A DNA stretch of 5,588 nucleotides from assembly GCA_031394045.1 (NCBI GenBank), contig JANMWN010000314.1, positions 1-5,588 of the forward strand, given 5' to 3'. Made by a program: the position numbers and the translations under genes. Each line of letters opens with the position of its first letter. Position 1 is the first letter of the stretch. The DNA is from JANYIP01 sp031394045. GTDB lineage: Bacteria > Actinomycetota > Actinomycetes > Prado026. The notes under the pieces are model-generated. The model was given only the letters and a program-made list of their open reading frames with translations. It made no database searches and was not told where the DNA came from. This document shows, one piece after another, positions 1 through 5,108 of the stretch.

Positions 1-251
1 CCGCCGACATCGACGGTCCACATCTGCGTGTGATAACAGGCCCAGCCCGGGTGGCGGCGACCTGTACCGCTCGCGCTCAGGTAGCGCACGACGTCACCAT
101 CGGGGTCGAGCAAGGCGACGGCGGGCACCGAGATGTCGGGCAAGCTCCGCTGGCGACGGGATTCCCTCAGCAGGTTCACCGGTTGAAACACCGAGGGCGC
201 TGCGTAGTCCTTCGCGCGCAGCAGTGGCGGCCGGCCTTCTCCCGAGTTCAT
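1..251 (-). CDS. Nucleoside phosphorylase-like protein (PNP/UDP phosphorylase superfamily), N-terminal part, runs off left edge
   Basis: An open frame runs from an ATG at 251 leftward to the window edge, giving 83 residues plus two bases. It is not closed by a stop inside the window. The segments LLRAKDYAAPSVFQPVNLLRE (residues 10-30), VALLDPDGDVVRYL (45-58) and HPGWACYHTQMWTVD (67-81) resemble, from memory, the N-terminus of actinobacterial nucleoside phosphorylase-like proteins (PF01048/COG2820), which cleave nucleosides with phosphate in purine or pyrimidine salvage in the cytoplasm. The catalytic part is outside the window, so substrate cannot be judged. The start is bounded by an in-frame TGA at 258-260, so ATG 251 is the earliest start possible; no convincing Shine-Dalgarno precedes it, so it may be leaderless or translated by coupling. 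It lies 67 bp downstream of the methyltransferase on the same strand and could share its transcript. Coding status is fairly sure; family assignment is moderate. Confidence 0.65.
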   Translation of the reverse strand, partial: MNSGEGRPPLLRAKDYAAPSVFQPVNLLRESRRQRSLPDISVPAVALLDPDGDVVRYLSASGTGRRHPGWACYHTQMWTVDVG

Positions 252-291
252 ACGGCATCACAGCACATACCGGGCGGCGCGACGACTCGGT

Positions 292-321
292 GGACGATCA
301 CCCGAAGGTCCCGGACGATCA
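292..321. repeat. Direct repeat GGACGATCA, two copies 21 bp apart
   Basis: The nonamer GGACGATCA occurs at 292-300 and 313-321. The start-to-start distance of 21 bp is two helical turns. The second copy contains the stop codon of the methyltransferase (319-321), and both lie upstream of the phosphorylase-like gene. They could be operator half-sites for that gene or a chance repeat in GC-rich DNA. Confidence 0.3.
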
Positions 322-957
322 ACGGGGGTTCGTGGCGCGACCGATGACGTGGGAAGTGGCCGGGACACCCCGCTGAGGGCTGAAGCCGAACCGGTCGGCC
401 GAGGTGATGTGGAAGCCGGCCTTGGCGATCATGGAGGTTGTGTCGCGGTTGAGGTGGCAGCCTCCTGCCAGCCGCGACCAGAGCGGGCTCGCGACGTCCT
501 CGGCGAGACCGAAGATCCGATGCGTGGAGCGGACATGTTCGTAGAAGCGGAGCTCGCCGCCTGGTCGCAGCACGCGGCGGACCTCGGCCAGGGCTGCTCG
601 CTGATCAGGGACGCTGCACATCACCAGAGACATCACCACGGCATCGCATTCGCCGTCGTCCAGCGGGAGTGCTTCGGCCAGCCCATCGACGACCTCGACG
701 GGAACCGTCGCCTTCCTGGCCAGCTCTACAGCTCGGGCGCGCAGGGTGGGCTCGGGTTCGACCGCGAGCACGCGCGCGACCGTGGACGGGTAGTGGGCGA
801 AGTTGAGCCCGTGACCGGCGCCCACCTCGCAGACAACGCCCGCGAGGTCGGCCAGCAGAACGTCTCGATGCTGCGCCACACCACGGGACTCCGCCCTCTC
901 ACTGACCCGCATGTAACTCTTGGCGAACCTCGGGTTCGCGTCGCTGCTGTCGGCCAA
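319..957 (-). CDS. Class I SAM-dependent methyltransferase, METTL7-like
   Basis: A 212-residue cytoplasmic methyltransferase of the Methyltransf_11 fold. With the TTG at 957 as residue 1, motif I EVGAGHG is at about 44-50 (SAM glycine loop), the acidic residue binding the ribose is Glu67 in VLAVEPEP, motif II covers LPLDDGECDAVVMSLVMCS (about 97-115), and LRPGGELRFYEHVR (130-143) is motif III. The C-terminal GGCHLNRDT (165-173) and the EHV segment resemble the METTL7 group, whose animal members S-methylate thiols; the substrate here is unknown. The start was chosen because GGAGG at 964-968 sits 6 nt before the TTG, and the protein then begins about a dozen residues before NPRFAKSY, as in relatives I remember. 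An ATG at 1038 (239 residues, AAGGA 7 nt upstream) and another at 1077 are alternatives. The gene is divergent from the oxidoreductase at 1084 and followed by the phosphorylase-like gene on the same strand. Family is secure, start less so. Confidence 0.85.
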   Translation of the reverse strand: MADSSDANPRFAKSYMRVSERAESRGVAQHRDVLLADLAGVVCEVGAGHGLNFAHYPSTVARVLAVEPEPTLRARAVELARKATVPVEVVDGLAEALPLDDGECDAVVMSLVMCSVPDQRAALAEVRRVLRPGGELRFYEHVRSTHRIFGLAEDVASPLWSRLAGGCHLNRDTTSMIAKAGFHITSADRFGFSPQRGVPATSHVIGRATNPR

Positions 958-1083
958 CGAGTGCCTCCACGGGTAGACCGGCAATCTGTCAGCAACCATC
1001 TTGACGGTCGCCTGGCAATCGAGAACCCGCTGCGTCATCGCCCCGTCCTTCACAGGCAGGGTGGAGAGCAGGATCATGACCCC
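958..1083. promoter_or_regulatory. Shared divergent control region of methyltransferase and oxidoreductase
   Basis: With the preferred starts, 126 bp separate the two divergent genes, so both promoters must lie here or reach into the opposite gene. A TTGACG at 1001-1006 on the plus strand matches an actinobacterial -35 element for the oxidoreductase, but no good -10 hexamer stands 16-19 bp downstream, so I do not call the promoter itself. If the ATG at 1038 were the methyltransferase start, only 45 bp would remain. Confidence 0.4.
964..968 (-). promoter_or_regulatory. Ribosome binding site deciding the TTG start of the methyltransferase
   Basis: On the minus strand the sequence reads GGAGG, then CACTCG, then the TTG at 957-955. 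A full five-base Shine-Dalgarno match at 6 nt spacing supports the TTG. The competing ATG at 1038 has AAGGA at 1046-1050 with a 7 nt spacer, which is also usable, so both forms might be made. Confidence 0.55.
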
Positions 1084-2286
1084 GTGCGCAGCCCCTGTGT
1101 CGTCGTTGGGGCCGGCGCGGCCGGGCTGGCCGTGAGCCGAGCTCTGGTCGACGTCGGGCTCGATCACGTGGTCCTCGAACGGGAAGGCGTGGGCAGCACC
1201 TGGCAGAACCAGCGGTGGGACAGCTTCCGGCTGAACACCCCCGGCTGGATGAACTCGGTCCTGGGAGAGGTCGCGCCGACCTCGTTCTCCACCCGGGACG
1301 AGGTGGTCACGCTGCTTGGCGAGCGGGCAGCCGCACTGCCCGTGCGAACACACACTCCCGTCGTCGCCATCGACCACGACGGGCACACCTTCTCGGTGCG
1401 TACTGCGGACGAGCAGATCCAAGCCGCGACGGTCGTGCTGGCCAGCGGCTTCCAGAACGTCCCGCGGGTGCCGACGCAGGCGGGCCGGCTGGCGCCCCGG
1501 GTGTTCCAGCTCCACGCCGGGGAGTACCGCGGTCCGAGCAGGCTCCCGGAGGGAGCCGTCCTTGTCATCGGCAGCGCCCAGTCGGGCTGTCAGATCGCGG
1601 AGGACCTGGCACTGGCCGGTCGACGGGTCTTCTTGTCGACGAGCCGGGTGGGTCGCTGGCCGTGGGCGTACCGGGGCCGCGAGCTCATGGGATGGCTCGT
1701 CGCCTGTGGGTTCTGGGACCAACGACCACAGGACCTGGCGAACCCGGCCGACACCCGAGCAGCCACGCCCGTCGTGGCGTCGGGCGGCCGCAGCCTGAGC
1801 CTGCAGATCCTCGCCGGGCTCGGCGTGACTCTGCTCGGCCGGTTCGAGTCCGTCCACGCGGAGAAGGTGTCGTTCGGGGGGTCGGTGAGCGAGCACGTCC
1901 AGTACGCGGACGACGTGGCGACCAGGCTCACGGCCATGGCCGACGAGTTCATCGCACGGCTCGGGATCGAGGCACCCGCGCCGGATCCGGATCCGGGTGC
2001 GGGTGCCGCCGCGCTGCAGGACGCCACCACCCGTGAGCTCGACCTCGCCGAGGCCGGAGTCAGCACCGTGGTCTGGTGCACCGGCTTCACCACCGACGTG
2101 TCCTGGCTGCACCTGCCGATCCTGGACGACGCGGGTCGACCCACCCACGACCGGTGCGCAACGGCCGTCCCAGGGATGTGGCTGATCGGTCTCCCGTGGC
2201 TGACCCGTCGAGGTTCGGGCATCTTGTACGGCCTGCCTGACGACGCCGACGAGGTGGCCCGCGGCGTCGCGCTGCACCAAGCCTGA
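1084..2286 (+). CDS. FAD/NAD(P)-binding oxidoreductase, CzcO/flavin-containing monooxygenase type
   Basis: A 400-residue two-dinucleotide-binding-domain flavoprotein. The N-terminal Rossmann motif GAGAAG (residues 9-14) binds FAD, and the following strand ends in the acidic pair-region VLERE (30-34). WQNQRWDSFRLNTPGW (40-55) resembles the region seen in CzcO-like and MSMEG_0569-type flavoproteins. The NAD(P) motif is GSAQSG (163-168), with Ala where the third position is normally Gly. The ATG-like motif VVWCTGF (329-335) and the C-terminal GMWLIGLPWL (364-373) close the FAD domain. Such enzymes use NAD(P)H and O2 to hydroxylate or oxidise small molecules; the substrate is unknown. The GTG at 1084 is the only close in-frame start before GAGAAG; AGGA at 1070-1073 lies 10 nt upstream. 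The gene is divergent from the methyltransferase. The C-terminal region contains an Asp/Pro linker (PAPDPDPG, about 298-305) encoded by a short tandem GGATCC repeat. Confidence 0.85.
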   Translation: MRSPCVVVGAGAAGLAVSRALVDVGLDHVVLEREGVGSTWQNQRWDSFRLNTPGWMNSVLGEVAPTSFSTRDEVVTLLGERAAALPVRTHTPVVAIDHDGHTFSVRTADEQIQAATVVLASGFQNVPRVPTQAGRLAPRVFQLHAGEYRGPSRLPEGAVLVIGSAQSGCQIAEDLALAGRRVFLSTSRVGRWPWAYRGRELMGWLVACGFWDQRPQDLANPADTRAATPVVASGGRSLSLQILAGLGVTLLGRFESVHAEKVSFGGSVSEHVQYADDVATRLTAMADEFIARLGIEAPAPDPDPGAGAAALQDATTRELDLAEAGVSTVVWCTGFTTDVSWLHLPILDDAGRPTHDRCATAVPGMWLIGLPWLTRRGSGILYGLPDDADEVARGVALHQA

Positions 2287-2301
2287 CCCAGGCTCGCCGG
2301 A

Positions 2302-2336
2302 CGGTTCCACCCGGAACCGGCGCAGGCGGGGCGCCG
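2302..2336 (+). terminator. GC-rich hairpin pair after the oxidoreductase, possible terminator
   Basis: CGGTTCC (2302-2308) pairs perfectly with GGAACCG (2313-2319) around a four-base ACCC loop. A second stem, CGGCGC (2318-2323) with GCGCCG (2331-2336) around a seven-base loop, overlaps the first by two bases, so the two may be alternatives or stack. It begins 16 bp after the oxidoreductase stop. There is no T-tract, so it would be a non-canonical terminator or a processing structure. Confidence 0.4.
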
Positions 2337-2366
2337 TCCAACCGATGAATGTCTGTGGCGGTGCTG

Positions 2367-2372
2367 AGGAGG
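2367..2372 (+). promoter_or_regulatory. Strong ribosome binding site of the lipoprotein gene
   Basis: AGGAGG ends 5 nt before the ATG at 2378. It decides that start over the in-frame ATG at 2345, which would put a charged, non-signal stretch in front of the signal peptide. Confidence 0.8.
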
Positions 2373-2377
2373 TTCAG

Positions 2378-3538
2378 ATGCGTACGAAGTCTGCCCTGGT
2401 CCTCGCCGCTGTTGCGCCGGTCCTGGTGCTCAGCGGCTGTGGGACTGTGTCTGTGGGGGGAACCGCCAGCGGGAACGGAGAGCCACCGGTGCTCCGCGTC
2501 GGCCAGGGCGGCTACCCCGGGATGGACGCGGCCAAGCTGTCGTCCTCGTCCGGCGTCTCGGGCTTCCGCATCGACGGCCAGCTACCTCAGGGACCTTCGC
2601 GCGCGCCCACGTACCTGGTGGTTCGCCCGGGCCTGAGCGTCGTAAACGCGGTCGCAGCCGCGCTCGGGTTGAGCGCGACCCCTCGTCGGCACTCGCACGG
2701 CTGGATGCTCACCTCCGGGGGGCGCGAGCTCCGCATCCGCGACACCGGCCAGTGGTCCTACCAACGGGTGGGTGACCCCTGCCCGCCGTACCTCGTCGAC
2801 GTGGACTCCCCGGACGGTTCGGCCGAGGTCGCCTGCGCGGTCGCCGCCGGGACAGCCGTCCCGAAGGCAGGTGGGACCGCAGGTGTGAACGGCGTCCCGG
2901 CTCCGACCATGTCCGCAGCACAGCTGCGCTCGGCTGTTGCCCGGCTGCTCTCCGGCCTGGGCCTTGATCCAACGTCGGCGATCGTCAGCGTCGAAGCGGG
3001 GACCGTGAACGTCAACCCGGTCGTGGCCGGCCTGCCGACCGTCGGGTACGGCACCGAGGTCACGGTCGACAACCGCGGCGTCCGCGCGGCGTCCGGCTGG
3101 ACCTACCCGGACAAGCCGTCCGCAGGCGCGACGTACCCGTTGGTCAGCGCACTGGCTGCCCTCAAGCGGTTCGAGTCGCTCCCGAAGCCGATGATGGGCG
3201 CGCCCGAGATCGCCTGCCCGGCCATCGGTACGAAGTCGCCGTCCGGCATGCCGCAGGGCTGCGGTGGACCGCCCTCCGTGCTGGTCGTCACGGGTGGCCG
3301 ACTCGGCCTGGAGCTCCAGTGGGACGGCGGCCCCGGAGGCCAGCCGGTCCTGGTCCCCGCCTGGCTCTTGACCGTGCAGGGCAGCGACAGTCCGCTGGTG
3401 CTGGTCGCGGTGAGCCCGAAGTACCTGGCCGACCCGATCGCGTCGACCCTCGAGCCCAACCCCGCGGGCCCGCCCGCCGACTCGCCGGGTTCCAGCGGCG
3501 CCGGCTCGGCGCCGTCGGCCGGGAGTGGTACCCCCTAG
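2378..3538 (+). CDS. Secreted lipoprotein of unknown function
   Basis: A 386-residue protein with a textbook lipoprotein signal peptide: basic MRTK, hydrophobic stretch (6-18) and lipobox LSGC with the acylated Cys21. It should be cut by signal peptidase II and anchored on the outer face of the cytoplasmic membrane. The mature part has no transmembrane segment. It shows a region with a tryptophan/tyrosine-rich stretch and Cys135 and Cys153, a middle helix-like stretch (MSAAQLRSAVARLLSGLGL, 178-196), a second region around WTYPDKPSAG (241-250), then Cys280 and Cys295 and a beta-rich segment GQPVLVPAWLLTVQG (321-335). The four mature cysteines could form two disulfides outside the cell. The last 30 residues are a Pro/Ser/Gly/Ala-rich tail. 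I do not recognise a named family; it resembles orphan actinobacterial lipoproteins in composition. It stands alone, with 91 bp to the oxidoreductase and a convergent neighbour 43 bp downstream. Confidence 0.85.
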   Translation: MRTKSALVLAAVAPVLVLSGCGTVSVGGTASGNGEPPVLRVGQGGYPGMDAAKLSSSSGVSGFRIDGQLPQGPSRAPTYLVVRPGLSVVNAVAAALGLSATPRRHSHGWMLTSGGRELRIRDTGQWSYQRVGDPCPPYLVDVDSPDGSAEVACAVAAGTAVPKAGGTAGVNGVPAPTMSAAQLRSAVARLLSGLGLDPTSAIVSVEAGTVNVNPVVAGLPTVGYGTEVTVDNRGVRAASGWTYPDKPSAGATYPLVSALAALKRFESLPKPMMGAPEIACPAIGTKSPSGMPQGCGGPPSVLVVTGGRLGLELQWDGGPGGQPVLVPAWLLTVQGSDSPLVLVAVSPKYLADPIASTLEPNPAGPPADSPGSSGAGSAPSAGSGTP

Positions 3539-3581
3539 GTCGCACCGGTGCAGTGCCAGCCCCGCACCGACTGCCCGGGCC
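3539..3581. terminator. Convergent gap with inverted repeats, possible bidirectional terminator
   Basis: The 43 bp between the convergent stops contain CGGTGC (3546-3551) and GCACCG (3564-3569), a six-base-pair stem with a 12-base loop, plus the palindromes GCACCGGTGC (3542-3551) and GCCCGGGC (3573-3580). No T-run follows on either strand, so termination is inferred mainly from the position. Confidence 0.35.
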
Positions 3582-4763
3582 TCACGCAGGGGCGACGGGG
3601 AGCCCGGCGAAGAAGGTGGCGATGTCCCGGGCGAGCAGCTCCGGCACCTCGGCCGCCGCGAAGTGCCCGCCGCGAGGCATCGGGGTCCACCGCACCACGT
3701 GGTAGAGGCGCTCCGCCCACTCCCGCGGCGGGGTCCCGTCGTCGATGAACTGGTGGAAGACGGCGACGGCGGTCGGCACGGTGACGAAGTCGGCCGGTCC
3801 CAGTGGCCTGGCCGCCCGGTTGTCCACGTAGTCCCGCATCGACGGCGTGATCGTCTCGGTGGCCCAGTACAGGGTCAGCACCGTCAGCAGGAAGTCGCGG
3901 CTGAACGTCCCCTCGAGGTCGCCCCCGGAGTCGGCCCATCCCCGCCACTTCTCCAGCACCCACGCGGCCAGCCCCGCGGGTGAGTCGTTGAGGCCGTAGC
4001 CGAGGGTCTGCGGCCGGGTCGACTGGATCGCGCCGTAGCCCCGGTCGGTCGCCTCCCACCAGGCGTACTGCGCCAGGTAGGCCCGCTCGGCATCGGACAG
4101 CGCCCGCGACCCGGGCCCGGTAGAGGGGACGACATCCAGGTTGCTCAGGTGGAGGCCGAGCAGGGCTGCCGGCTGGTCCAGGGCCATGAACGTGGACACC
4201 GCGGAGCCGAAGTCGGTGCCGTGCGCGCCGTAGCGCTCGTACCCCAAGCCCTGCATGAGCTGGTGCCACAGCCCGGCGGTGTACCGGGCGCTCACGCCGG
4301 TACGGGCGGGACGGGCCGAGAAGCCGTAGCCCGGCAGCGAAGGGATCACTAGGTCGAAGCCGGGCCCCTCGATCCCGTACGCGCCGGGGTCGGTCAACAG
4401 CGGCACGAGCGGCAGGTACTCCACGAAGCTGCTCGGCCAGCCATGAGTCAAGATCAGCGGGATCCCGCGACCCGAGCGGGCGCGGTGATGGACGAAGTGC
4501 ACCCGGGAGCCGTCCAGCTCGGTACAGAAGTGGTCGAACGAGTTCAGCCAGGCTTCCTGAGCCCGCCAGTCGAAGCCGTCCGCCCAGTAGGCCAGCAGGC
4601 CCTGGAGGTAGGCGAGGTCGGTGCCCTGCTCCCACGCCGGACCCGGCGCGGGTGGCGGCCATCGCGTGCCCCGCACGCGGCGACGCAGGTCGGTCAGCAC
4701 CGCCTCGGGCACCCGCACGCTGAACGGGTCGATGGTCAGCCCGTCGGGGGCTCGCTGCGTCAC
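3582..4763 (-). CDS. Epoxide hydrolase, microsomal type (EHN domain plus alpha/beta hydrolase)
   Basis: A 393-residue enzyme expected to open epoxides to diols through an aspartyl-ester intermediate, probably soluble in the cytoplasm since no signal peptide or N-terminal anchor is seen. Residues 10-120 match the epoxide hydrolase N-terminal domain (PF06441), ending in the oxyanion motif HGWP (107-110). The nucleophile is Asp184 in HGTDFGS, the cap Tyr candidates are Tyr243 in RGYGAIQSTRP and Tyr312 in MRDYVDN, the lid motif NDSPAGLAAWVLEKW is at 259-273, and the base is His367 in PRGGHFAA. Where relatives carry a catalytic Glu or Asp after VPTxxxxFPx, this protein has VFHQFIDDG, with Phe339 at that position and Asp341/Asp342 close by. 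The GTG at 4763 starts just before the family's DGLTIDPF-like beginning and has GAGGG (4769-4773) 5 nt upstream. The frame stays open further upstream into the tRNA fragment, which is not coding. Its natural substrate is unknown. Confidence 0.9.
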   Translation of the reverse strand: MTQRAPDGLTIDPFSVRVPEAVLTDLRRRVRGTRWPPPAPGPAWEQGTDLAYLQGLLAYWADGFDWRAQEAWLNSFDHFCTELDGSRVHFVHHRARSGRGIPLILTHGWPSSFVEYLPLVPLLTDPGAYGIEGPGFDLVIPSLPGYGFSARPARTGVSARYTAGLWHQLMQGLGYERYGAHGTDFGSAVSTFMALDQPAALLGLHLSNLDVVPSTGPGSRALSDAERAYLAQYAWWEATDRGYGAIQSTRPQTLGYGLNDSPAGLAAWVLEKWRGWADSGGDLEGTFSRDFLLTVLTLYWATETITPSMRDYVDNRAARPLGPADFVTVPTAVAVFHQFIDDGTPPREWAERLYHVVRWTPMPRGGHFAAAEVPELLARDIATFFAGLPVAPA

Positions 4764-4896
4764 GATCGCCCTCGCGTCCACGTCACCCGCGAAGGCTCCC
4801 ACGACCCGCCGACAGTCCCTGCGAGGTGGGCGGGCCGAGGACCAAGGGCGCTGCCAGCCGATCGGGCCCGCTCGCATCTGACCTGCACACACGTAA
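4764..4896. other. Leader region between tRNA fragment and epoxide hydrolase
   Basis: These 133 bp lie between the epoxide hydrolase start and the tRNA-derived core. They hold the epoxide hydrolase ribosome binding site; no clear promoter hexamers or tRNA terminator with a T-tract are visible. By the logic of tRNA-targeted integration this is host DNA originally just downstream of the tRNA-Pro gene, so the hydrolase may also receive tRNA read-through transcripts when the site is empty. Confidence 0.5.
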
Positions 4897-4939
4897 GTCG
4901 GGCTGACAGGATTTGAACCTGCGACCCCTTGACCCCCAG
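4897..4939 (-). repeat. 3' fragment of tRNA-Pro(GGG): attachment-site core of an integrated element
   Basis: Read on the minus strand, the bases fit tRNA positions 32-73: loop C4939, U33 equivalent at 4938, anticodon GGG at 4937-4935, 3' anticodon stem TCAAG (4932-4928), variable loop GGGTC (4927-4923), T-arm GCAGG-TTCAAAT-CCTGT (4922-4906), 3' acceptor strand CAGCCCG (4905-4899) and discriminator A4898. The bases 5' of position 32 cannot form the anticodon stem (GATGC against TCAAG), and no D-arm or 5' acceptor strand follows in 4941-5000. So this is not a working tRNA but the roughly 43 bp identity block that tyrosine recombinases leave at one end of an element inserted in a tRNA gene. Its orientation puts host DNA to the left and the element to the right. 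The intact tRNA-Pro should lie at the far end of the element. Confidence 0.85.
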
Positions 4940-5045
4940 GCATCTAGACAAGGTCCAGCACCGTCCATGAACATCCACAATTGTGTTTGATAGCAACGGC
5001 TTTCGACGCCTGGCGTATCGTGGATGCCACCACCGTCCACCGAGA

Positions 5046-5067
5046 TAGGGTCCCCCCTAGGGTCCCC
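5046..5067. repeat. Tandem direct repeat TAGGGTCCCC, 12 bp period
   Basis: Two perfect copies of TAGGGTCCCC are separated by CC, and the junction creates the palindrome CCCTAGGG (5055-5062). The pair sits about 40 bp before the integrase start, so it could serve as an arm-type site or an operator for autoregulation. Confidence 0.5.
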
Positions 5068-5094
5068 AAGACGATGGCCACACCGGGAGCGATC

Positions 5095-5099
5095 GGAGG
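5095..5099 (+). promoter_or_regulatory. Ribosome binding site of the integrase
   Basis: GGAGG stands 9 nt before the ATG at 5109. The in-frame GTG at 5100 abuts it and is therefore unlikely to be the start. Confidence 0.65.
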
Positions 5100-5108
5100 G
5101 TGTCGACG

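Larger units (their letters stand above)
4940..5108. promoter_or_regulatory. Element end region between core site and integrase, with repeats and a palindrome
   Basis: No gene is seen in this 169 bp stretch. Bases 4941-5040 contain 54 G or C, against about 70 percent or more in nearby host genes. It holds the nonamer CACCGTCCA twice (4959-4967, 5031-5039), the decamer TAGGGTCCCC twice with a 12 bp period (5046-5055, 5058-5067), and the perfect palindrome CACAATTGTG (4976-4985). The direct repeats are candidates for integrase arm-type sites, the palindrome for a regulator operator. The integrase promoter must lie here or nearby, but no hexamer pair with proper spacing stands out. Confidence 0.5.

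Noticed and set aside
30..347. A 105-codon plus-strand frame at the left end
   Set aside because: It is antisense to the phosphorylase-like gene, which carries recognisable family segments, and has no ribosome binding site or domain.
1001..1029. Promoter for the oxidoreductase built on TTGACG at 1001-1006
   Set aside because: No hexamer resembling TAnnnT is found at 16-19 bp spacing, so the -35 match alone is not enough.
349..1083. N-terminal extension of the oxidoreductase frame to an ATG at 349
   Set aside because: This stretch is antisense to the methyltransferase and shows no domain; the FAD motif needs to sit near the N-terminus, which the GTG at 1084 provides.
319..2310. A 663-codon minus-strand frame covering both the methyltransferase and the antisense of the oxidoreductase
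   Set aside because: Only the last 212-239 residues look like a protein family. The rest is antisense to a well-supported flavoprotein and has the Arg/Gly/Pro/His composition typical of GC-rich shadow frames.
3535..4662. A 375-codon minus-strand frame inside the epoxide hydrolase region
   Set aside because: It is a shifted frame of the hydrolase with Arg/Gly/Pro-rich content and no domain, while the hydrolase frame carries all expected motifs.
4897..4975. A complete tRNA-Pro gene
   Set aside because: The bases upstream of tRNA position 32 do not form the anticodon stem, D-arm or acceptor stem, so only the 3' part is present.
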